DNA of 64,000 nt, from the NCBI GenBank assembly GCA_027687465.1, contig JAQCQR010000012.1, forward strand, positions 5,209-69,208, read 5' to 3'. Each line of letters begins with the position of its first letter. The stretch's first letter is position 1. Made by a program: the position numbers and the translations under genes. Under the pieces are notes generated by a model that was given only the letters and a program-made list of their open reading frames with translations, did no database searches and was not told the origin of the DNA. The DNA is from Coriobacteriaceae bacterium AF08-21. GTDB lineage: Bacteria > Actinomycetota > Coriobacteriia > Coriobacteriales > Coriobacteriaceae. Shown here in pieces: positions 17,788 to 26,842 of this stretch.

Positions 17788-18719
17788 GCGGACGCACCCT
17801 TCAGGACATGCTCGGCGCCATCGACAAGATCGTCGACGATTTCGCGTGCGCTCTGGCGCTCGTTGACCATGCCGGCAATCTGTCCGCACAAATACGAACC
17901 CTCTTCGTAATTACCGTCCTTTGCGGCTTTACGAAGCGCGCCCGTGCCCATGGCCCCGAGCTCCTCGGGGCTTGCGCCCGCCTCCTCGTTCTTGGCATAC
18001 GCGTTGGTGAAGGGGCTCTTGAGGGCGCGAACCGGATGTCCCGTCGAGCGACCGGTCGCACGCGTCGACGTGTCGCCTGCCTTGAGCACCAGCTCTTTGT
18101 ACTGTTCGGATACGGTGCACTCGTTTGCGACCAGAAAGCGTGTTCCCACCTGGACGCCGGCAGCGCCGAGCATAAAGGCGGCCGCCACACCGCGACCATC
18201 GGCGATGCCGCCAGCCGCAACCACGGGAATATCGACCGCATCGACAACCTGCGGCACCAGCGCCATCGTCGAGGTCTCTCCAATATGGCCGCCTGATTCG
18301 GTGCCCTCGGCAACCACGGCAGTTGCTCCGCGACGCGCCACGAGACGCGCCAGCGCCACCGAAGCCACGACGGGAATAACCTTAATGCCTGCATCGCTCC
18401 AGGCCTTCATGTACTTGGTGGGATTGCCGGCGCCGGTCACCACAACGGGCACCTGCTCATCAATCACCACTTGTGCGACCTCGTCGACAAACGGGCTCAT
18501 GAGCATAACGTTGACGCCAAAGGGCTTATCCGTCTTGGCGCGCAGCTCGTGAATCTGATCGCGCAGCCAGTTTGCGTCGGCATTCATGGCCGCGATAATG
18601 CCTAAGCCGCCCGCTTTGGACACGGCAGACGCCAGCGAGGCATCGGCAATCCAGGCCATGCCACCCTGGAATACGGGCTTTTCGATGCCGAGCAGATCGC
18701 AGAGAGGAGACTTGAGCAT
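17775..18719 (-). CDS. fabK: Enoyl-ACP reductase II (FMN-dependent)
   Basis: Reduces trans-2-enoyl-ACP using FMN and NAD(P)H, 314 aa, 2-nitropropane dioxygenase-like TIM barrel. Signatures are PVFQGGMAWIADASLASAVS at the N terminus, EGTESGGHIGE with the catalytic-region His, and AAGGIADGRGVAAAFMLGA. ATG 18719 or the GTG just upstream at 18722 could start it; both overlap the acpP stop region. It is the only enoyl reductase in the operon; FabK enzymes are known to be insensitive to triclosan. Confidence 0.93.
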   Translation of the reverse strand: MLKSPLCDLLGIEKPVFQGGMAWIADASLASAVSKAGGLGIIAAMNADANWLRDQIHELRAKTDKPFGVNVMLMSPFVDEVAQVVIDEQVPVVVTGAGNPTKYMKAWSDAGIKVIPVVASVALARLVARRGATAVVAEGTESGGHIGETSTMALVPQVVDAVDIPVVAAGGIADGRGVAAAFMLGAAGVQVGTRFLVANECTVSEQYKELVLKAGDTSTRATGRSTGHPVRALKSPFTNAYAKNEEAGASPEELGAMGTGALRKAAKDGNYEEGSYLCGQIAGMVNERQSAREIVDDLVDGAEHVLKGASAWVA

Positions 18720-18721
18720 CA

Positions 18722-18958
18722 CTACTTCTCCAATGCCGCCTCGACCGTATCGACGAACTCGCCGACCGTCTTGGGGTTCTCCTCGGTATCGAGCTCAATG
18801 CCAAACTCGTCCTCGACGGCAACGAGGATCTCGACGGTACCCAGACTGTCGAGGCCAATCTCCTCGAGCGTGGACTCGGGCTTCATCTCGACATCGTCAA
18901 GGCCGGCGGTCTCGCGGATAACGTCGCAAACGCGCTCGAAGGTCTTCTGATCTGCCAT
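18722..18958 (-). CDS. acpP: Acyl carrier protein
   Basis: Carries acyl intermediates on phosphopantetheine, 78 aa, strongly acidic. The attachment Ser is in EIGLDSLGTVE (about residue 38). The frame is open 13 codons further upstream, but ATG 18958 has a GGAGA ribosome site and gives the standard length. It is the second gene of the operon, between fabH and fabK. Confidence 0.96.
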   Translation of the reverse strand: MADQKTFERVCDVIRETAGLDDVEMKPESTLEEIGLDSLGTVEILVAVEDEFGIELDTEENPKTVGEFVDTVEAALEK

Positions 18959-19010
18959 GGTAGTTCTCCTTTGTTTGTGCCCCAGGGGCGTTTTCATTTC
19001 CTATGTGCAA

Positions 19011-19970
19011 CTACTTCCAGCGAAGTAGATAGCCACCTACATCCAAGCCGGCGCCAAATCCGACCAGGGCGATGGTGTCGCCCGCGTGCAGCGCGCCGGT
19101 ATTTGCCAGTCGATCGAGAGCAAGCGGAATACAGGCGCTCGAGATGTTGCCGGTTTCACGCAACGTCCGGACCACACGGTCGTCCGGCACACCTAAGCGC
19201 TTGACTGCCTGGCTCAAGATTCGTTCGTTAGCCTGATGGAATACAAAATGGTCGATGTCCTCGACCGCGATGCTCGCGTCGCAGGCGAGCTTGTTGACCG
19301 TGTCGCTGATGGCATTGACGCCAAACTTGAAGACACGACGGCCGTTCATGGAAAGCACGCTTTCGCGGTCCTGCGCCGTCTTATACGGCGAGGAGCCCGC
19401 CAAACCGGGGACGCGCAGTGTTTCGACGTCAGGCGACGTCGAAAGCTCAACAGCAAGGGGATTCTCTCCCCCAGCCTCTATGACCGCAGCACCCGCTCCA
19501 TCGCCAAAGAGCACGCACGTGGCACGGTCGGTCCAATCGAGGGCGCGCGTCATCTGCTCGGCTGCAACGACCAGCACGTGCTCGGCGCGACCGCGGGCGA
19601 TATAGCCCTCGGCGACATCGAGCGCAAATACGAAGCCGGCACAAGCCGCCGAAACGTCGAAGGCAGGACATGTGGCGCCCAGGCGCTCAGCAACGGCGCA
19701 CGCTTCGGCAGGAACGAGATGATCGCCCGTCGTCGTCGAGCAGACGATAAGATCCAGCCGGCTCGCATCGATTCCGGACGTCTGGAGCGCTTGCTCGCTC
19801 GCCGCCACGGCAAGGTCGTCGAGTGACTCGGTGGTGCACACATGGCGGATCTTGATCCCCGTGCGGGTAAAAATCCACTCATCCGAGGTGTCCAGGAACT
19901 CGGACAGCTCGTCGTTGGAAACGCTGCGCTCGGGAAGTGCCGAGCCCGTTCCCAGTATCGTGAAACCCAT
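19011..19970 (-). CDS. fabH: 3-oxoacyl-ACP synthase III
   Basis: Starts fatty-acid synthesis by condensing acyl-CoA with malonyl-ACP, 319 aa. The triad is Cys in DVSAACAGFVFALD, His in HFVFHQANERIL and Asn in ETGNISSACIPL. ATG 19970 has an AAAGGAGG ribosome site. It is the first gene of the fatty-acid operon and diverges from birA; two copies of a 16-bp imperfect palindrome lie between them. Confidence 0.96.
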   Translation of the reverse strand: MGFTILGTGSALPERSVSNDELSEFLDTSDEWIFTRTGIKIRHVCTTESLDDLAVAASEQALQTSGIDASRLDLIVCSTTTGDHLVPAEACAVAERLGATCPAFDVSAACAGFVFALDVAEGYIARGRAEHVLVVAAEQMTRALDWTDRATCVLFGDGAGAAVIEAGGENPLAVELSTSPDVETLRVPGLAGSSPYKTAQDRESVLSMNGRRVFKFGVNAISDTVNKLACDASIAVEDIDHFVFHQANERILSQAVKRLGVPDDRVVRTLRETGNISSACIPLALDRLANTGALHAGDTIALVGFGAGLDVGGYLLRWK

Positions 19971-19988
19971 CACTAACCTCCTTTGAGT

Positions 19989-20004
19989 TGTTGACGTGTT
20001 TACA
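19989..20004. promoter_or_regulatory. Putative fatty-acid operon operator, copy 1
   Basis: TGTTGACGTGTTTACA (plus strand) is an imperfect palindrome and differs from copy 2 by one base. It lies 20 bp upstream of the fabH start, in the predicted 5' leader, where a bound repressor would block transcription. Confidence 0.55.
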
Positions 20005-20036
20005 TCGACCAAGAGAGGATAGCGCATTTCAGTCAT

Positions 20037-20052
20037 TGTTGACGTGTTAACA
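20037..20052. promoter_or_regulatory. Putative fatty-acid operon operator, copy 2
   Basis: TGTTGACGTGTTAACA; 12 of 16 positions are symmetric. It starts exactly 48 bp from copy 1. On the minus strand it overlaps the position expected for the -35 of a promoter whose -10 would be TATCCT near 20017. Two identical-phase sites around a promoter are typical of a repressor. No regulator gene is adjacent. Confidence 0.55.
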
Positions 20053-20146
20053 TTAAATTGTCCAAATGCGACAAAGGCTTCACATTGTGTCTGTCTCTCG
20101 ACACCATTGCGTTATTCACTTATTCATTAAGGAGGTAGCAGCCGCT

Positions 20147-20923
20147 ATGGATGCCCAATTAACGATAGTCGACGTAACCGGATCGACCAACGATGACCTG
20201 CTCGAAGCAGGAAAACAAGGAGCTCCGCACGGCACAGGACTTGCCGCCCGGGCTCAGACAGCAGGACGTGGCCGGCGCGGCCACAAGTGGGATTCAACCG
20301 CCGGCAACCTATTGCTTTCGATTGTCCTGCGTCCATGCGTTAATCCTGCAAAGTACTCTGGTCTTGCAGCCGTCAGCGGCCTAGCGGTGCTCGAGGCGCT
20401 CGAAAATCAGGGTCTTGCAAACGAGATTGGCCTCAAATGGCCCAACGATCTGGTCGCGCGAGGATGCAAGCTCGGCGGCATTCTGGTCGAGGCGGCTCGT
20501 GACAGTGAGGGCAAGCCCTTCGCCGTATGCGGCATTGGCGTCAATGTGAACTATGCGCCCCAAGAGGTGCCCGATGGCGGCCTGGCGGCAATTGGCCTCT
20601 CGGACCTTAACGAGAACGTTCCTGCCGTCGACATGCTCCTCGATGAGGTCTATCACGCAGTTATAGACGCTGTAGATGCCTGGGCAGAGCGCCTCAACGC
20701 CAAGGAAAAAGACGCCGGTCCGATCGCGCCCGTCCACGACGAATATATCGCTCACCTCAATTGGATTAGGAAGCACGTTATCGCCCGCTCACCCGCTGGA
20801 GACGAGCTGGCACGCGGCATCTTTAAAACCGTCGATGCCTTTGGTCGCGCGTGCATCGAAACAGAAGACGGCTTGCGATCCTTCCATTTTGAGGAGGCGT
20901 CATTGCGCCCCTTGAGTGAGTAG
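20147..20923 (+). CDS. birA: Biotin-[acetyl-CoA carboxylase] ligase, catalytic-only type
   Basis: Activates biotin with ATP and attaches it to AccB, 258 aa. Motifs: GSTNDDLLE (residues 12-20), the biotinyl-AMP loop GRGRRGHKW (40-48), LKWPND (96-101) and GCKLGGILVE. It lacks the N-terminal DNA-binding domain of the E. coli-type repressor, so it cannot itself regulate the operon. ATG 20147 follows AAGGAGG. It is divergent from fabH; the context with accB is functionally coherent. Confidence 0.92.
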   Translation: MDAQLTIVDVTGSTNDDLLEAGKQGAPHGTGLAARAQTAGRGRRGHKWDSTAGNLLLSIVLRPCVNPAKYSGLAAVSGLAVLEALENQGLANEIGLKWPNDLVARGCKLGGILVEAARDSEGKPFAVCGIGVNVNYAPQEVPDGGLAAIGLSDLNENVPAVDMLLDEVYHAVIDAVDAWAERLNAKEKDAGPIAPVHDEYIAHLNWIRKHVIARSPAGDELARGIFKTVDAFGRACIETEDGLRSFHFEEASLRPLSE

Positions 20924-20983
20924 GTCGCCACAGCCAGCCGTTCGGCAGCCTTACCCGGCGATCCAAACCCATCATGCCAAACA

Positions 20984-21018
20984 AAAGAGCCCCGCTGCCG
21001 TAATGACAGCGGGGCTCT
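20984..21018 (-). terminator. Bidirectional terminator between birA and rpsJ
   Basis: GAGCCCCGCTG and CAGCGGGGCTC pair around a 9-base loop; on the minus strand TTTT follows. It ends the rpsL-rpsG-fusA-rpsJ unit and may also stop birA transcripts. Confidence 0.85.
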
Positions 21019-21039
21019 GTAAGCTATGAGCGATATCGC

Positions 21040-21348
21040 TTAGAGCTTGATGTCGATGTCGACGCCAGCGGGGAGGTCGAGACGCATGAGCGAATCAACG
21101 GTGCCCGAGGTGGGGTCAAGGATGTCGATGAGGCGCTTGTGGGTGCGCATCTCGAACTGCTCACGGGAGTCCTTGTTAATGTGCGGCGAGCGGATGACCG
21201 TGTACAGGTTGCGCTCGGTGGGCAGGGGGACAGGACCGGAAACGCGAGCGCCGGTCTTCTGAGCGGTCTCGACGATGAGCTTCGCGGACTGATCGACGAC
21301 CTCGTGATCATAGCCCTTGAGGCGAATGCGGATCTTCTGGGTAGCCAA
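21040..21348 (-). CDS. rpsJ: 30S ribosomal protein S10
   Basis: 30S head protein and NusB partner in antitermination, 102 aa. It begins [19 protein letters not shown] and contains [19 protein letters not shown]. Here it is the last gene of the str-type operon after fusA; no tuf gene separates them. Its usual partner rplC lies 14 kb further along. Confidence 0.98.
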   Translation of the reverse strand: MATQKIRIRLKGYDHEVVDQSAKLIVETAQKTGARVSGPVPLPTERNLYTVIRSPHINKDSREQFEMRTHKRLIDILDPTSGTVDSLMRLDLPAGVDIDIKL

Positions 21349-21408
21349 CTTAAACCTCCAAAGAGTGCGAGAGATGTTCTCGCGGATTACGTAACAGGGA
21401 GCTCGAAC

Positions 21409-23508
21409 TTAGGCGTTCTTGCTCATGACCTCGTCCACGATGGACTTGGGCGCGGGCTCATAAGAGTCGAACTGCATCGTGTAGGATGCACGGCCCTGGG
21501 TCTGGGAGCGAAGGTCGGTAGCGTAACCGAACATCTCGCCCAGCGGCACCTTGGCACGGATGAGCTTGCTGTTCTTGCGATCCTCCATGCCCTCGATCTT
21601 GCCGCGGCGACCGGAGAGGTTGCCCATAACGTCGCCCATGTACTGCTCGGGGGTCTCGACCTCGACAGCCATGATCGGCTCGAGCAGCTGCGGATCGGAC
21701 TTCTTGAGGGCGTCCTTGATAGCCATGGAACCGGCGATCTTAAAGGCGGCCTCGGAGGAGTCGACCTCGTGGTAAGAACCGTCGAACAGGGTGACCTTAA
21801 CGTCGAGGACCGGGAAGCCGGCGATAACACCGGTGTTCAGGGCCTCCTGGATGCCCTTGTCGATGGACGGGATGTACTCCTTGGGCACGACGCCGCCGAC
21901 GATAGCGTTGACGAACTCGTAGCCGAAGCCCTCCTCCATCTTCTCGAGCTTGATGACGGCGTGGCCGTACTGACCGCGACCACCGGACTGACGGACGAAC
22001 TTGCCCTCAGCCTTCTCGACGTCGTGACCAGCGGTCTCGCGGTAGGCAACCTGGGGCTTACCGACGTTAGCGTCAACCTTGAACTCGCGGAGCAGACGGT
22101 CGACGATGATCTCGAGGTGCAGCTCGCCCATGCCGGCGATGATGGTCTGGCCGGTCTCGTGGTTGGTGGACACCTGGAAGGTCGGGTCCTCCTCGGCGAG
22201 CTTGGTCAGAGCCAGGGACATCTTGTCCTGCTCGGCCTTGGTCTTGGGCTCGATGGCAACGTCAATAACGGGCTTAGCGAACTCGATCTTCTCGAGGACG
22301 ATCTCCTTGCCCTCGGCGCACAGGGTGTCACCGGTGGTGGAGTTCTTGAAGCCGACGCAAGCGACGATGTCGCCGGCGGCAGCGTCGTCACGGTCGATAC
22401 GCTCGGCGGCGTTCATCTCGAGGATGCGGCCGAGGCGCTCGCGCTGACCGTTGGAAGCGTTGACAACGTAGGAGCCGGACTCGGCGCGGCCGGAGTAAAC
22501 GCGGACGTAGGTGAGCTTACCGACGAACGGGTCGGTCATGATCTTGAAGACCAGGCCGGAGAAGGGCTCGTCGAAGGAAGGATGACGCTGAATCTCCTCG
22601 CCGGTGTCCGGATCGGTACCGGTGACGGCCTCGACGTCAAGCGGGCTGGGCAGGTAGTCGACGACAGCGTCGAGCAGCTCCTGAACGCCCTTGTTCTTGT
22701 AGGCGGAACCCACGAAGACGAGGTTGAGCTCGTTGGCCAGAACGCCCTTGCGCAGAGCAGCCTTGAGCTCCTCGACGGTGAAGTCCTCCTCCATGAGGAT
22801 CTTCTCCATGAGCTCGTCGTCAAAGCTGGCAGCAGCGTCGAGGAGCTCCTCGCGCTTGGTGGCAGCGATGTCGGCAAACTCAGCCGGGATCTCGTCCATC
22901 GGCTCGGGGTAGGTCATACCCTTCTCGTCGGCCTTGAAGTCCCATGCAGTCATGGTGACCAGGTCGATGACGCCCCAGAAGTTGTCCTCGGCGCCCATCG
23001 GGACCTGAGCGGCCACGGCGTTGGCGTCGAGACGATCCTTCATGGTCTCGATAGCGTTGAAGAAGTCAGCGCCCACGCGGTCATACTTGTTGATGAAGGC
23101 GATGCGGGGGACGTTGAAGGTAGAAGCCTGACGCCAAACGGTCTCAGACTGGGGCTGAACGCCGGCAACGGCGTCGAAGACGGCGACAGCGCCATCGAGG
23201 ACGCGCAGGCAGCGCTCGACCTCGGCGGTGAAGTCAACGTGGCCCGGGGTGTCGATGATCTGGATGCGGTAGTCCTTACCGTCCTTGTTCCAGAAGCACG
23301 TGGTAGCAGCGGAGGTAATGGTTACGCCGCGCTCCTGCTCCTGAACCATCCAGTCCATGGTGGCAGCGCCCTCATGGACCTCACCGATCTTGTGGGTCTT
23401 ACCGGTGTAGTAAAGAATACGCTCGGTCGTGGTGGTCTTACCGGCATCGATGTGAGCCATGATGCCGATGTTACGGGTATCGGAAAGCTTGTACTTAGGC
23501 TTAGCCAT
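21409..23508 (-). CDS. fusA: Elongation factor G
   Basis: Translocation GTPase, 699 aa, normal length. G1 is [12 protein letters not shown] (about residues 18-29), G3 DTPGHVDF and G4 NKYD, a variant of NKxD ([11 protein letters not shown]). Domain IV has the [12 protein letters not shown] block. It is flanked by rpsG and rpsJ. Confidence 0.98.
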   Translation of the reverse strand: MAKPKYKLSDTRNIGIMAHIDAGKTTTTERILYYTGKTHKIGEVHEGAATMDWMVQEQERGVTITSAATTCFWNKDGKDYRIQIIDTPGHVDFTAEVERCLRVLDGAVAVFDAVAGVQPQSETVWRQASTFNVPRIAFINKYDRVGADFFNAIETMKDRLDANAVAAQVPMGAEDNFWGVIDLVTMTAWDFKADEKGMTYPEPMDEIPAEFADIAATKREELLDAAASFDDELMEKILMEEDFTVEELKAALRKGVLANELNLVFVGSAYKNKGVQELLDAVVDYLPSPLDVEAVTGTDPDTGEEIQRHPSFDEPFSGLVFKIMTDPFVGKLTYVRVYSGRAESGSYVVNASNGQRERLGRILEMNAAERIDRDDAAAGDIVACVGFKNSTTGDTLCAEGKEIVLEKIEFAKPVIDVAIEPKTKAEQDKMSLALTKLAEEDPTFQVSTNHETGQTIIAGMGELHLEIIVDRLLREFKVDANVGKPQVAYRETAGHDVEKAEGKFVRQSGGRGQYGHAVIKLEKMEEGFGYEFVNAIVGGVVPKEYIPSIDKGIQEALNTGVIAGFPVLDVKVTLFDGSYHEVDSSEAAFKIAGSMAIKDALKKSDPQLLEPIMAVEVETPEQYMGDVMGNLSGRRGKIEGMEDRKNSKLIRAKVPLGEMFGYATDLRSQTQGRASYTMQFDSYEPAPKSIVDEVMSKNA

Positions 23509-23527
23509 GTTAGTTCCTTACCTTAAC

Positions 23528-24001
23528 TTACCAACGATAGTGAGAGAACGCGCGGTTGGCCTCGGCCATCTTGAAGACGTCCTCACGCTTCTTGACGGAA
23601 GCGCCCAGGCCGTTGGAAGCGTCGAGGATCTCGTTGGCGAGACGCTCGGCCATGGTCTTCTCCTTGCGAGCGCGGGAGAAGTTGACGATCCAGCGGATAC
23701 CCAGAGCGGTGGAACGACGGGAGTTGACCTCCATCGGGACCTGATAGGTAGCGCCACCGACACGCTTGGGCTTAACCTCGAGCGTGGGCTTGACGTTGTC
23801 CATAGCCTTCTTGAAGGTAGCGAGAGCGTCGCCACCCTCGGACTTCTCGGCAACGATCTCGAAAGCGGTGTAAACGATGCGCTCAGCGGTGGCCTTCTTG
23901 CCGTCAAGAAGGACCTTGTTGATGAGCTGAGTCACCAGGCGGTTGTTGTAAACGGCGTCAGGCTGAACCTCACGACGATTAGCTGCTGCACGACGCGGCA
24001 T
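23528..24001 (-). CDS. rpsG: 30S ribosomal protein S7
   Basis: 30S head assembly protein, 157 aa. It begins [20 protein letters not shown]; conserved [17 protein letters not shown] and [11 protein letters not shown] are present. It follows rpsL by 73 bp and precedes fusA by 19 bp. Confidence 0.98.
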   Translation of the reverse strand: MPRRAAANRREVQPDAVYNNRLVTQLINKVLLDGKKATAERIVYTAFEIVAEKSEGGDALATFKKAMDNVKPTLEVKPKRVGGATYQVPMEVNSRRSTALGIRWIVNFSRARKEKTMAERLANEILDASNGLGASVKKREDVFKMAEANRAFSHYRW

Positions 24002-24074
24002 GTGAAATCTCCTTAAGTGTCTACCGTGCGGCGCTTAGGCGGCACACGGCGAAAGTATCAAAACGTTATCTGGC

Positions 24075-24452
24075 TTATTTAGCCTTGGGGCGCTTAGCAC
24101 CGTACTTGGAACGGGCCTGCATACGGTTCTGGACCGGAGCAGCGTCGTAGGCGCCACGGATGACGTGATAACGGACACCAGGGAGGTCACGGACACGACC
24201 GCCGCGGACGAGCACGATGGAGTGCTCCTGCAGGTTGTGGCCCTCACCCGGGATGTAAGCAGTAACTTCGATGCCGTTGACAAGGCGAACACGGGCAACC
24301 TTACGAAGAGCCGAGTTCGGCTTCTTGGGGCTCGTGGTGAAGACGCGGGTGCACACGCCGCGCTTCTGGGAGTTGTGCTGCAGAGCAGCGTTCTTGGACT
24401 TCTTGGGCACGGAACGACGGCCCTGGCGAACCAGCTGGTTAATAGTAGGCAA
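24075..24452 (-). CDS. rpsL: 30S ribosomal protein S12
   Basis: Decoding-centre protein, 125 aa. It begins [20 protein letters not shown]. Lys43 in [11 protein letters not shown] is kept, but the position equivalent to Lys88 is Arg ([13 protein letters not shown], codon CGT at 24189-24191). Arg at this site is a known streptomycin-resistance state in other bacteria. It is first in the str-type operon, with a recognisable promoter about 95 bp upstream. Confidence 0.98.
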   Translation of the reverse strand: MPTINQLVRQGRRSVPKKSKNAALQHNSQKRGVCTRVFTTSPKKPNSALRKVARVRLVNGIEVTAYIPGEGHNLQEHSIVLVRGGRVRDLPGVRYHVIRGAYDAAPVQNRMQARSKYGAKRPKAK

Positions 24453-24546
24453 AGCGTACTCCTTCTCGAATGATTCCAGCTTTCTGTAAAGTGCAACGGC
24501 TTGAATCGAGGGGTCAGCATCCCCCTACGAAACACGCAGTTCGATA

Positions 24547-24575
24547 GGATACGTGGCGTTAGCTGTGCCGTCAAC
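24547..24575 (-). promoter_or_regulatory. Promoter of the rpsL-rpsG-fusA-rpsJ operon
   Basis: On the minus strand: -35 TTGACG, 17-bp spacer, -10 TATCCT, about 95 bp upstream of rpsL. It lies directly between rpsL and long inverted-repeat element 2. Confidence 0.65.
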
Positions 24576-24654
24576 AGACCACGCCGCCGGGCGTATCCCA
24601 AAATTGGCACATTTCCGCAAAGCCTACACAAAAGGAATCCCCTCCTGTGCGCGC

Positions 24655-24805
24655 TGGCGGATCCCCGGCCCGGGCGGCCCGCTGTTTAAGTTTGCTGCTC
24701 TACAGTCCTGCGCAAGACGGAAAGCACATTAAGTGCTTTCCTTTGCGTGCGGAACTCGCGACAAACTTAACCCCGCGCCGCCCGGACCGGGAATCCGACG
24801 CGCTC
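24655..24805. repeat. Long inverted-repeat element 2
   Basis: It shares an inner segment of about 80 bp (24688-24770) exactly with element 1, including the AGCACATTAAGTGCT centre. Outer arms are unrelated in sequence to element 1 but still pair: GGATCCCCGGCCCGGGCGGC on the left against CGCCCGGACCGGGAATCC on the right. It lies 80 bp upstream of the rpsL promoter. Confidence 0.85.
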
Positions 24806-24819
24806 GTCGGGGCAACGTT

Positions 24820-24872
24820 ACCTGCCAAAAAGGGACAGGTTTGTTTTGGTCGGTTTTATCTGCGGAAACGTC
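24820..24872 (+). repeat. REP-like GGGACAGG repeat, copy A
   Basis: It reads ACCTGCCAAAAAGGGACAGG followed by a stretch ending CTGCGGAAACGTC. Nearly the same 53 bases recur at 61261, and a shorter relative on the other strand at 26771. It can fold on itself (CCTGCCAAAA with TTTTGGTCGG). No transposase is nearby. Confidence 0.7.
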
Positions 24873-24917
24873 GCGCTCCAGCGGTGATCCGCCCTCATCT
24901 GTCATAGGGAAATTGGC

Positions 24918-25060
24918 GGCGCTTTCGGAAGTATGCGGCAAATTCTGGACCTGCCGAGCACGCCGGGGTTTTGCGATAATAAACCCGCAGGTAGAGCGCT
25001 TGAGCATATGCAGTGTGGTCGGCCCATCGAGATTTTGCCGCATACTTCCGAAATTCAGGC
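24918..25060. repeat. Inverted repeat with GGAAGTATGCGGCAAA arms
   Basis: CGGAAGTATGCGGCAAA near 24926 pairs with TTTGCCGCATACTTCCG near 25034, with about 90 bases between that include a second small stem (CCTGC and GCAGG). No credible gene lies in 24453-25133; the stretch is a cluster of repeats. Confidence 0.7.
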
Positions 25061-25093
25061 GAATATCGCTCAAAATAACCGTCCATATAACGC

Positions 25094-25126
25094 AAAATAG
25101 GCCGCTTCCCCTAGTAGGAAGCGGCC
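25094..25126 (-). terminator. Intrinsic terminator after the sigma-partner gene
   Basis: GGCCGCTTCC and GGAAGCGGCC pair around CTAGTA-type loop bases; TATTTT follows on the minus strand, 8 bp after the stop codon. Confidence 0.85.
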
Positions 25127-25133
25127 CCAAATC

Positions 25134-26210
25134 TTACGAATAGACGATGGTAAAGGGTTCCGACGTTTCGGCGCCTCCTGTTGAAGTGCAGCGTGTGCCC
25201 TCAAGCGTTACTGAGACCACTTGGTCGACATCAATCAACTTCGTTGGCACCCAGATGTTCTCTCCGCTATTGCGCGTATAAGAAAAATATAAGTTGAACG
25301 CCCCTGCGTCGTCATCTTCGATAATCTGCTCCGATCCATCCTTGTAGGTAACCGTCAACTTCTTCGTGACTGCGTCAATGCCCAGATCATCGATGTGCGT
25401 CTGGATGGAAAACGGGCTGATCTCGAGAGGCGAGTCATCGGAGCGGAGTTCCTTAGTATCGACGTACGCTCCAACGCTAAACTCGGGCGTCGATGCCTCG
25501 AACGGCTTCGCATCCTCTCCTTCGCCCTCGGTCCACGAGATATTCCAGGTGACCGCATGTTGAAAACCTCGCTCGCGATCCATAGAAGCAAAGTACATCG
25601 TGCCATTAATGACAGTATCGCTTGATGTGTCCTTATCAATGGTGCAGCGTGTATCAGCCCATTCCTCGCCGAAGTTCATGCTGGGCGTACCGATGCCTTG
25701 TTCTTCTTCACCATAGAGAACAAGTTCGCCTGTCTCTGCTGCCGGCTTGTAGTAGTTAACGCCATTCGGATTGGACAATGTAAACGTCACAGCACCGCAA
25801 CCGTTCTCGTCGATTGCCATCTCATGAATGTCGAGCGTATAGCCGTTGCCCTCGACGGACAGATTGACCTTCTGGACTGCACCCTCCAGGCTTTGGGGCG
25901 CGATACCATCACCAAACTCTCTGGTGTAGGTATATTTCGTCCCCGACGAGCCGCCATTTGTCCAGGTAACGGACTCTCCGTTGCCATGGTTTCCCCAGGC
26001 ACAGGCAAAATAGCTGGAATTGACAACAGCGTAGGCGACCCCTCCGGTCGCCAGCACTCCGGCAAGACATCCGATTACGGCAACATACAGAGGCTTCGCG
26101 TGACCCTTTCGGCGAAGCGGCTCGCCAGCAGCGGCATAAAGAACACGGTCAGCAAGATCGCTATCGGCTTGGACGGACTCGAAGGCCTGCTTGATTTGGT
26201 TGGATTTCAC
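25134..26210 (-). CDS. Single-pass membrane protein, probable anti-sigma partner
   Basis: 358 aa. A cytoplasmic segment of about 38 residues is followed by one membrane helix (PLYVAVIGCLAGVLATGGVA, about residues 40-59) and a large outer domain of beta-rich, Gly/Thr-rich character. It overlaps the ECF sigma gene by 50 bp, the usual arrangement for an anti-sigma factor, and resembles the DUF4179-type layout. No zinc-binding HxxxCxxC motif is seen in the cytoplasmic part. Role as sigma regulator is inferred from position and topology. The signal it senses is unknown. Confidence 0.7.
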   Translation of the reverse strand: MKSNQIKQAFESVQADSDLADRVLYAAAGEPLRRKGHAKPLYVAVIGCLAGVLATGGVAYAVVNSSYFACAWGNHGNGESVTWTNGGSSGTKYTYTREFGDGIAPQSLEGAVQKVNLSVEGNGYTLDIHEMAIDENGCGAVTFTLSNPNGVNYYKPAAETGELVLYGEEEQGIGTPSMNFGEEWADTRCTIDKDTSSDTVINGTMYFASMDRERGFQHAVTWNISWTEGEGEDAKPFEASTPEFSVGAYVDTKELRSDDSPLEISPFSIQTHIDDLGIDAVTKKLTVTYKDGSEQIIEDDDAGAFNLYFSYTRNSGENIWVPTKLIDVDQVVSVTLEGTRCTSTGGAETSEPFTIVYS

Positions 26211-26679
26211 TGTCGCCCTCCTCTAGGATGAACTTGAGTTTCGATCGACCGCGAGCTAAACGCGTTCGAACGGTCGCGGCTGGCACATGCAGTAACTCGG
26301 CAATCTCTGAGGTCGAAAAGCCCAGATAGTAATAGAGCACAATGGGAACGCGGAATCGCTCCGGAAGTCGCATAACGTCTGACAGGACCGCCTTGGTCTC
26401 ATCCTGCGCTGTCGAAAGCGACTCGGCCAGGTTCTCAATATCCTCCACACGCCTCCATGGCTTTCGAAAGAGCGATTTGCATTCATTGATCGTGACCCGG
26501 ATAAGCCATCGACGAAGATGTTCCCAGCTTTCAAATTGCGCATCGCTTTTGAGTAACTTCAGAAAGACGTCTTGAGCGACATCATCGGCGTCAGCACGAT
26601 CGCGCAGATACGTCAATGCGATTCGAAACACGACATCCCGGTGATCTTCGACTGCCTGTCTAAAAGCTTGTTCTTCCAT
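26161..26679 (-). CDS. ECF-type RNA polymerase sigma factor
   Basis: 172 aa. Sigma region 2 includes ALTYLRDRADADDVAQDVFL (about residues 21-40). Region 4 includes YYYLGFSTSEIAELLHVPAA, a helix-turn-helix, followed by TVRTRLARGRSKLK. ATG 26679 follows GGGAGGTG; an in-frame GTG two codons earlier is less likely. It sits between rpoC and rpsL together with its overlapping membrane partner. An ECF-style promoter lies upstream, suggesting autoregulation. Confidence 0.92.
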   Translation of the reverse strand: MEEQAFRQAVEDHRDVVFRIALTYLRDRADADDVAQDVFLKLLKSDAQFESWEHLRRWLIRVTINECKSLFRKPWRRVEDIENLAESLSTAQDETKAVLSDVMRLPERFRVPIVLYYYLGFSTSEIAELLHVPAATVRTRLARGRSKLKFILEEGDSEIQPNQAGLRVRPSR

Positions 26680-26729
26680 AATCACCTCCCGGTGACGTTA
26701 ATGGTTCTCGATGAGGCCCTCACCATAGA

Positions 26730-26756
26730 TACGCTTTGACCGAACGGAATGTTTCA
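26730..26756 (-). promoter_or_regulatory. ECF-style promoter of the sigma gene
   Basis: Minus strand: TGAAAC, 17-bp spacer, CGTA(TC). This matches the form used by ECF sigma factors such as Bacillus SigW (TGAAAC and CGTA). It is placed about 50 bp upstream of the sigma start, so the sigma factor probably transcribes itself. Confidence 0.6.
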
Positions 26757-26770
26757 AATTCAAGCAGGAA

Positions 26771-26805
26771 AAACCTACCAAAATAAACCCGTCCCTTTTT
26801 GGCAA
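26771..26805 (-). repeat. REP-like GGGACAGG repeat, copy C (degenerate)
   Basis: On the minus strand it reads TTGCCAAAAAGGGACGGGTT then TATTTTGGTAGGTTT, matching copies A and B with a few changes. Confidence 0.6.
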
Positions 26806-26842
26806 GGGATCAACGGAACGCAACAGGTTGAGCATACGCAAG

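Noticed and set aside
20147..20923. BirA as the repressor of the twin palindromes
   Set aside because: The protein starts directly with the catalytic domain and has no helix-turn-helix region.
24729..25130. Open frames across the repeat cluster upstream of rpsL
   Set aside because: They translate the inverted repeats themselves, have no start signals and differ in frame between repeat copies.
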